Shown here one piece after another: positions 59,428 through 64,000 of a stretch of DNA of 64,000 nt; position 1 is the first letter of the stretch, and each line of letters opens with the position of its first letter. The notes under the pieces were generated by a model. The model did not search any database. It was not told where the DNA came from and saw only the letters and a program-made list of their open reading frames with translations. The DNA comes from Nitrospira sp. (lineage in GTDB: Bacteria > Nitrospirota > Thermodesulfovibrionia > UBA6902). The position numbers and the translations under genes are program-made. The stretch is taken from positions 1 to 64,000 of the forward strand of contig JADHUV010000005.1 of the NCBI GenBank assembly GCA_016784355.1, in the 5' to 3' direction.

Positions 59428-60342
59428 ATGATGAAGGAAGAGGAAGAACATGTAGAATTCTGGAAAAAAATGCTTGTCTTTTCACAGCAGGGAATAATTC
59501 CCCAGATATTCGACGACTGTGAAATAGTGAAATCTGAGTTGGAAGATATACGCTCTAAGGTGCATACACTGATGGAAGAAACAAATCAAGGGGCCAATCA
59601 TGATATATCCAGGATGTTTCTGATCGCGTACAAGGCAGAATACTTTCTTCTTCACCCTGCATTTGAAAAGCTGTTTGCTTTTGCAGGATTCACAAAACTG
59701 GTAACACCAAGCCCGGAATTCATGTATGAAAATCACATCAAAGACTTTATCACCGGTCTCAACACCTTCGGAAAAGATTCGCTGGAGACTGAACTGCTTG
59801 GAAAAACACTGGAGCGCTTGTGGCTTGACAGCAGATATATTGCACAGCAGAGCATGCTTGATCCTCTAACAGGCATATTCAACAGAAGGGGTTTCTTTGA
59901 TATTATTAAGCCCCTGTACTATCTCGCCGAGAGAAATAATTTTTCCGTTGCTATCATTATGGTAGATATAGACAACTTCAAAATACTTAACGATAAGCAT
60001 GGTCATCAGGCCGGTGACAAAGCCCAGAAGGAAATTGCCGAAATACTGTCATCCGCCAAGAGAGAGTCTGATATTCTCGGAAGATACGGAGGAGAGGAAT
60101 TCATCCTTTACCTTTCATCAATAGAGCATGACTCACTGCTGGAGATAGCCGAGCGTATAAGACATCAGATAGAAAAAACCACTACAAGCATACCAATGAC
60201 CGTAAGCATCGGCGGGGCATCCGGCGTTATGACAGATAACCTTGAATCAGAACTGCAGGACTTAATTCACCAGGCTGATACCTGCCTTTATCAATCCAAA
60301 GAAAACGGTAAAAACCGGGTTACCTGCAAATCTCCTCAATGA
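59428..60342 (+). CDS. diguanylate cyclase with ferritin-like N-terminal region, 5' end unclear
   Basis: The protein from 59428 has 304 residues: a helical N-terminal region (EEEEHVEFWKKMLVFSQQG) and a GGDEF domain with DPLTGIFNRRGFFDII, VDIDNFKILNDKHGHQAGD, the active GGEEF in RYGGEEFILYL, and an inhibitory RxxD (RESD) five residues before it. It should make cyclic di-GMP. The same frame is open for 46 codons before this ATG back to a stop at 59287 and encodes homologous-looking helix (LALDIQAVQLYKRY), yet contains no ATG, GTG or TTG. The true start is therefore lost, frameshifted or non-canonical. Confidence 0.85.
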   Translation: MMKEEEEHVEFWKKMLVFSQQGIIPQIFDDCEIVKSELEDIRSKVHTLMEETNQGANHDISRMFLIAYKAEYFLLHPAFEKLFAFAGFTKLVTPSPEFMYENHIKDFITGLNTFGKDSLETELLGKTLERLWLDSRYIAQQSMLDPLTGIFNRRGFFDIIKPLYYLAERNNFSVAIIMVDIDNFKILNDKHGHQAGDKAQKEIAEILSSAKRESDILGRYGGEEFILYLSSIEHDSLLEIAERIRHQIEKTTTSIPMTVSIGGASGVMTDNLESELQDLIHQADTCLYQSKENGKNRVTCKSPQ

Positions 60343-60467
60343 CAGGCGCGATTGCCGGAGACATTATCGGTTCAGTATATGAGCGGCACAACATAAAAAC
60401 AAAGACCTTTCCCCTGTTTTCTAAGCATTGCAGGTTTACCGATGATTCGGTAGTGACTAGAATATAA
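60339..60467 (+). pseudogene. ADP-ribosylglycohydrolase N-terminal fragment
   Basis: The ATG overlaps the cyclase stop (ATGA), giving 42 residues: MTGAIAGDIIGSVYERHNIK, then TFPLFSKHCRFTDDSVVT, ending at TAA 60465-60467. GAIxGDIxGSxYE and FTDD(S/T)V are the metal-binding start of ADP-ribosylglycohydrolases. The remaining 200 or so residues are absent; an inverted-repeat element begins 13 bases later, so its insertion and a deletion probably removed them. Confidence 0.85.
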
Positions 60468-60479
60468 AATTCTTATCCT

Positions 60480-60710
60480 CCGACTTGGAGACTGTGTCGC
60501 AACACAGAAAATGACAAGTTGGTACATGCCTGTCGTAGTAAACGAGTATATTCTGAACTGAATTCAGAATGGCATGTTTTGATAAGGTGTTAATTTGAAG
60601 CACTTCCTGTCATCCTGAACTTGATTCAGGATCCCCAGAACAACGAGATTCTGAAATAAATTCAGAATGACAGTACGTTCTTTTGTATTACGACACAGTC
60701 TCCAAGTCGG
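60480..60710. mobile_element. MITE-like element with perfect 20-bp terminal inverted repeats
   Basis: The left end (60480-60499, CCGACTTGGAGACTGTGTCG) and the right end (60691-60710) are exact reverse complements; similarity goes on a few bases inward with mismatches. The 231-base body has no coding frame but holds three hairpins of the form TTCTGAA-loop-TTCAGAA or TCCTGAA-loop-TTCAGGA. It lies directly after the truncated ADP-ribosylglycohydrolase. No transposase is nearby, so it would be non-autonomous. Target-site duplications are not obvious. Confidence 0.65.
60608..60672 (+). repeat. dispersed palindromic repeat, copy 2
   Basis: TGTCAT and ATGACA bound the unit; the halves are hairpins TCCTGAA-CTTGA-TTCAGGA and ATTCTGAA-ATAAA-TTCAGAAT. 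It aligns to the copy at 48351-48418 in inverted orientation and sits inside the MITE-like element. Confidence 0.75.
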
Positions 60711-60814
60711 GGAATGACTCTGTTAAGAACAGCTCACGAATAGTATTTACAATTTCTGTAAAGACAAATCATGATTTGTACAGTTTAGTCTACCAACCAT
60801 CTTTGAAGCTTACC

Positions 60815-61195
60815 CTATAACAGCTTTAATCCCGGGATCTTTTTGAAATGCTCATCTATTGTAAATATCTCCAGATCATTTTCAATGGCAATTTGTGCAA
60901 GAAGAATATCAGACGGCGGCAATGTAATGCCCTTACTTCTGATACTCTGAGAGAGCATCGCAGCATTCATCCAGGTCTCCTGCCTCATCTCTGCATAAGG
61001 GATACCTTTCATCACATCCTGCAAAATACCGCGTTCTTTAGTACTCTTCACCCCCTGGAACAATTCGAACAAAACCATACCCGCAGTTCTGGCAGTGGCT
61101 TTTTCAATAAGAGGCTGCATTTTTTTTACTACCTGCCGACTACCCCTGAAAAACTCTATCCATATACAGGTATCAACGAGAACGTTTTTTTCCAT
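60815..61195 (-). CDS. vapC: VapC-family PIN-domain toxin
   Basis: The 126-residue PIN protein has the acidic residues of a VapC ribonuclease: Asp8 in NVLVDTCIWIEFFRG, a glutamate in MVLFELFQGVKS, an aspartate in LPPSDILLAQIAIEND and a fourth in IFTIDEHFKKI. Toxins of this family cleave tRNA or rRNA. The gene overlaps the antitoxin by 23 bases, in normal order. Confidence 0.92.
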   Translation of the reverse strand: MEKNVLVDTCIWIEFFRGSRQVVKKMQPLIEKATARTAGMVLFELFQGVKSTKERGILQDVMKGIPYAEMRQETWMNAAMLSQSIRSKGITLPPSDILLAQIAIENDLEIFTIDEHFKKIPGLKLL

Positions 61196-61418
61196 ATTCC
61201 CCCTGCTCTTCTTTTACAGCCATGAGCTCCTTTTCTTCTTCTGCCTGCCAGTCATAATCAATAGCAATTCTGCCCGACATGGAAAGCAGCCGTTCACGCC
61301 GCTTTTTCCCTATGTAATCCTCAAGCGCCTCGGTAAAAACCTGCGTCTTTGATTTGCCCTCAGAAACACTCTCCAGTTCTTTTATCAGTTCATCAGATAC
61401 ATTCAGAGTAGTACGCAT
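61173..61418 (-). CDS. vapB: VapB-family antitoxin
   Basis: The 81-residue protein starts with a ribbon-helix-helix-like segment (MRTTLNVSDELIKELESVSE, KTQVFTEALEDYI) and has a charged, probably disordered C terminus (KKRRERLLSMSGRIAIDYDW, EEEKELMAVKEEQ) that would wrap the toxin. It precedes vapC with a 23-base overlap and likely represses the pair. A decayed copy lies at 59109-59257. Confidence 0.9.
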   Translation of the reverse strand: MRTTLNVSDELIKELESVSEGKSKTQVFTEALEDYIGKKRRERLLSMSGRIAIDYDWQAEEEKELMAVKEEQGEYGKKRSR

Positions 61419-61488
61419 ATATGCACCTCCATATGCTTTTACTGTATGCTATTATTATATGCCTGTCAAGCACACATATTTCAGATAG

Positions 61489-61680
61489 CCTGTCTGTAAA
61501 ATCTTCTGGATGAATGCAGAGCAGCAAAAGACACTCTGTCAAAACACCGCACGCGCAATGGGCGATGCCCCACGTGAGATCAAAGTCAGACATGCCGGAA
61601 ACTGCATGAAGGCAGACCCGGCCTATGGGACAGGAGTTGCAAGAGAAATGGAAATATCTTTGGATGATTTAAAAAAGTAG
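61489..61680 (+). pseudogene. catalase C-terminal remnant
   Basis: After a stop at 61486 the plus strand reads [54 protein letters not shown] and ends at TAG 61678-61680. This matches the end of haem catalases (M-x-x-EQ, NTARAMG-x-x-PxEI, KADPAYGxGVA). The catalytic 400 residues are absent and no start with a ribosome-binding site is visible, so it is a remnant. Confidence 0.8.
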
Positions 61681-61879
61681 CACACCATTACATCATCTGA
61701 CTCTTTACTTGCGCGCGGGAGAAACAGGTTATCTGTCTGTATTCCCCTGCTGCAAGTTAGCTTAAACTGATCCCATACCTTCATTGATATTTATAAAACA
61801 GGTCATATCCCTTCAAAAATTGTACCGTCTGCAATTAACGTGTAAAATAATAACCTGCTCAGGAAAGCATATAAATACT

Positions 61880-63499
61880 ATGAAATTTCAAGACAACATA
61901 AATCTGGAGAGCGCCCTCAACTTTGACAACAAATATACACGGGAACTTCCGGCAGACCCTGAAACCGCAAATAAGACGCGCCACGTTGCAAGCTCCTGTT
62001 ACTCCAGAGTCCTGCCGGTAAAAGCAAGTGCACCTGATTTAGTCGCTTATTCCAGAGAAATGGCCGGGGAAATAGGTCTTTCCCCAAAGATTTGTGAATC
62101 AGAGGATTTCGTACAGATTTTCTCCGGGTCCAGGATTTTATCCGGCATGGATCCCTATGCCACCTGCTACGGCGGGCACCAGTTTGGAAGCTGGGCCGGT
62201 CAGCTTGGAGATGGACGGGCAATTAATCTGGGAGAGGTTGTAAATAAAGAAGGAAACAGATGGGTGCTTCAACTAAAGGGTGCCGGACCTACTCCCTATT
62301 CAAGAAGAGGGGACGGCTTTGCGGTCTTACGCTCCTCGATCCGCGAGTTTTTGTGCAGCGAAGCCATGTATCATCTCGGCATCCCGACTACCAGGGCCTT
62401 AAGCCTTGTAACCACCGGAGATCAGGTAATCAGGGATATGTTTTATGATGGCCACCCTGAGCCGGAGCCCGGAGCGATTGTCTGCCGGGTAGCCCCGTCC
62501 TTTACACGCTTTGGAAATTTCCAGCTTTTCACCTACAGAGGAGAACTGGATCTCCTGCGCCGCTTTACCGATTACACCATACGCACAGACTTTCCTCATC
62601 TGGGAGAGCCTTCGAAAGAAGTGTATTGTGCATGGTTTGAAGAAATCTGCAAATTAACCGCAGAGATGATCGTACACTGGCAGCGTACAGGTTTTGTGCA
62701 TGGAGTAATGAATACGGACAACATGTCTATTCTGGGCCTTACTATCGATTATGGTCCCTATGGATGGCTGGAAGATTATGATCCGAACTGGACACCCAAC
62801 ACGACCGATGCAGAGGGTCGCAGATATTGTTTTGGCAATCAGCCGGAGATCGCACAATGGAACCTTCTTCAACTGGCAAATGCAATCTATCCTTTAATAG
62901 AAGATGCGAAGCCCTTAGAAGACTCTATCCAGAACTATTCAAATCATTTTCAGGATAAATGGCAGAACATGATGGCTGATAAATTAGGGCTTGCTAACTT
63001 CCATAAAACCAGTGATGATGCTCTTATAAATGAAATGCTTAAACTGCTGCAGCATCTCGAAACAGACATGACCATATTCTTCCGCAGACTGGCATCGCTT
63101 GAGGTTAGCAGCAATACCAAGCATAAATCATCGAGTCATAATCTAATCGATCATTTCTCCGATGCCTACTATATAGAGGAGCAGATAAATGAGGAATATA
63201 AAATTAGACTGAATAAATGGATAGAACAATACAGGGCGCGCCTGATTCAGGACAAAACACCTGATAATATCCGCAGGGAGAAAATGAACAGCATCAATCC
63301 AAAATATATATTCAGAAACTATATTGCTCAACTCGCTATAGATAAAGCAGAGCAGGGAGATAACTCCATGGTCAATGAACTGCTTGAGGTATTGAGAAAA
63401 CCATACGATGAGCAGCCGTCAAAAGAGGCACTTGCCCAAAGACGCCCTGAATGGGCCCGCCATCGGGCCGGAAGCGCAATGCTTTCCTGAAGCTCTTGA
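61880..63499 (+). CDS. selO: SelO pseudokinase (protein AMPylator) with C-terminal selenocysteine
   Basis: The protein matches SelO/YdiU over its length: YGGHQFGSWAGQLGDGRAI, QLKGAGPTPYSRRGDGFAVL, RSSIREFLCSEAMYHLGIPT, FVHGVMNTDNMSILGLTIDY with DYGPYGWLEDYDP, and the ending RRPEWARHRAGSAMLS. A TGA (63488-63490) then AGC TCT TGA reads U-S-S-stop, so the tail is SUSS, matching the C-S-S tail of Cys homologues and the Sec position of vertebrate SelO. Sec would be residue 537 of 539. A hairpin follows. SelO transfers AMP to proteins under redox control. The start is taken at 61880; an in-frame frame opens at 61784. Confidence 0.93.
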
Positions 63500-63522
63500 C
63501 CCCCTTATGGAATAAGGGATCA
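63497..63522 (+). promoter_or_regulatory. bacterial SECIS-like hairpin of selO
   Basis: CCCTTAT (63502-63508) and ATAAGGG (63512-63518) form a perfect seven-base-pair stem with the loop GGA; TGA/TCA outer pairs extend it across a small internal loop. The first loop guanine is 19 bases after the UGA. The outer 5' arm contains the final stop codon. Confidence 0.75.
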
Positions 63523-63567
63523 GACCTTAACAAATGACATTAACTCAGCAAGGAAAAAAGGAATAAA

Positions 63568-64000
63568 ATGAAGATATGGGTGGATGCAGATGCTTGCCCG
63601 GTGGTGATCAAAAGCATCCTGTTTAAGGCGGCGGAAAAAACCGGCGTACAGCTTACGCTTGTCGCTAATCAACTGATGCAAATACCAGTGTCGCGTTTCA
63701 TCGAAATGCTTCACGTGGCATCTGGAATGGATGTCGCTGATAAAGAAATCATCAAGAGGCTTAGCACTGGCGATCTTGTCATAACCGGTGATATTCCCCT
63801 GGCAGCGGAAGTAATTGAAAATGGAGGTTATGCACTGAGTCCTCGTGGAGAACTTTATTCTGAGGAAACTATCAGAGAGCGTGTGCAGATGAGAGATTTC
63901 ATGGATACTCTAAGAGGTAGCGGAATAGACACCGGCGGCCCGCCTGCATTGAATCAAAAAAACAGAAATGATTTTGCAAATCAGCTGGATAAATTATTAA
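63568..64000 (+). CDS. YaiI/YqxD family protein (DUF188), 3' end outside window
   Basis: The frame opens with an ATG after AAAAAGGA and stays open to the window end, giving 144 residues. [64 protein letters not shown] and [12 protein letters not shown] are the family signatures. The fold is PIN-like and the function is unknown. It follows selO by 69 bases on the same strand. Usual length is about 150 residues, so only a few are missing. Confidence 0.93.
   Translation, partial: MKIWVDADACPVVIKSILFKAAEKTGVQLTLVANQLMQIPVSRFIEMLHVASGMDVADKEIIKRLSTGDLVITGDIPLAAEVIENGGYALSPRGELYSEETIRERVQMRDFMDTLRGSGIDTGGPPALNQKNRNDFANQLDKLL

Noticed and set aside
61393-61593. Minus-strand frame of 66 codons
   Set aside because: It lies antisense to the catalase remnant and vapB upstream region and has no family features.

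Overview
The window reads as a chromosomal segment of a diderm, motile, probably anaerobic or microaerobic environmental bacterium. Diderm: TolC/RND/adaptor efflux set and signal-peptide proteins. Motile: three chemoreceptors with FliA-type promoters. Redox lifestyle: rubrerythrin and a ferredoxin-domain glutamate synthase. A PEP-CTERM protein implies an exosortase system. Three genes with in-frame UGA codons, each followed by a hairpin, imply a selenocysteine machinery encoded elsewhere. The gene set would fit a Nitrospirota or Desulfobacterota-like lineage, but nothing here fixes the taxonomy.

Layout. 0-2.1 kb: DUF5658 protein, membrane metallophosphoesterase, smpB. 2.1-7.2 kb: minus-strand run rpsB-tsf-pyrH-frr-gap-pgk. 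7.5-12.4 kb: rubrerythrin, hybrid histidine kinase with a periplasmic binding protein, hexose-phosphate mutase. 12.6-17.8 kb: three-gene glutamate synthase (amidotransferase; ferredoxin plus FMN synthase; GXGXG fused to a GltD-like oxidoreductase). 18-24.3 kb: chemoreceptors around divergent sigma-28 promoters, the third frameshifted, then a frameshifted rhodanese. 24.4-29.3 kb: glutaminyl cyclase, uvrB, membrane proteins. 29.3-35.8 kb: ftsY followed by an RND efflux operon. 36-37.9 kb: atpB-atpE, 5S rRNA, tRNA-Ala, tRNA-Ile and a tRNA remnant with no 16S or 23S. 37.9-44.1 kb: signalling operon with an unusual eight-cysteine module. 45-47.1 kb: two-component pair. 47.2-49.1 kb: two selenoprotein genes (CYCXC family and TlpA-like). 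49.3-52.7 kb: NUDIX, hfq, miaA, mutL. 52.7-57.9 kb: radical SAM, glycosyltransferase, uvrA paralogue. 58.2-61.7 kb: PEP-CTERM gene, then an accessory scrap zone of gene fragments (ADP-ribosylglycohydrolase in two pieces, a decayed vapB copy, catalase tail), a diguanylate cyclase, an inverted-repeat element and an intact vapBC. 61.9-64 kb: selO with a UGA third from its end, and a YaiI-family gene.

The most striking signal is the three independent in-frame UGA genes. Their downstream hairpins all place a loop guanine 18-19 nt after the UGA: a CYCXC-family membrane protein (U118), a TlpA/ResA-like lipoprotein with a UPWC redox motif, and SelO with a C-terminal S-U-S-S. Conventional gene calling truncates all three. 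Second is an eight-cysteine module with identical spacing in a PAS histidine kinase and in a stand-alone PAS protein beside it.
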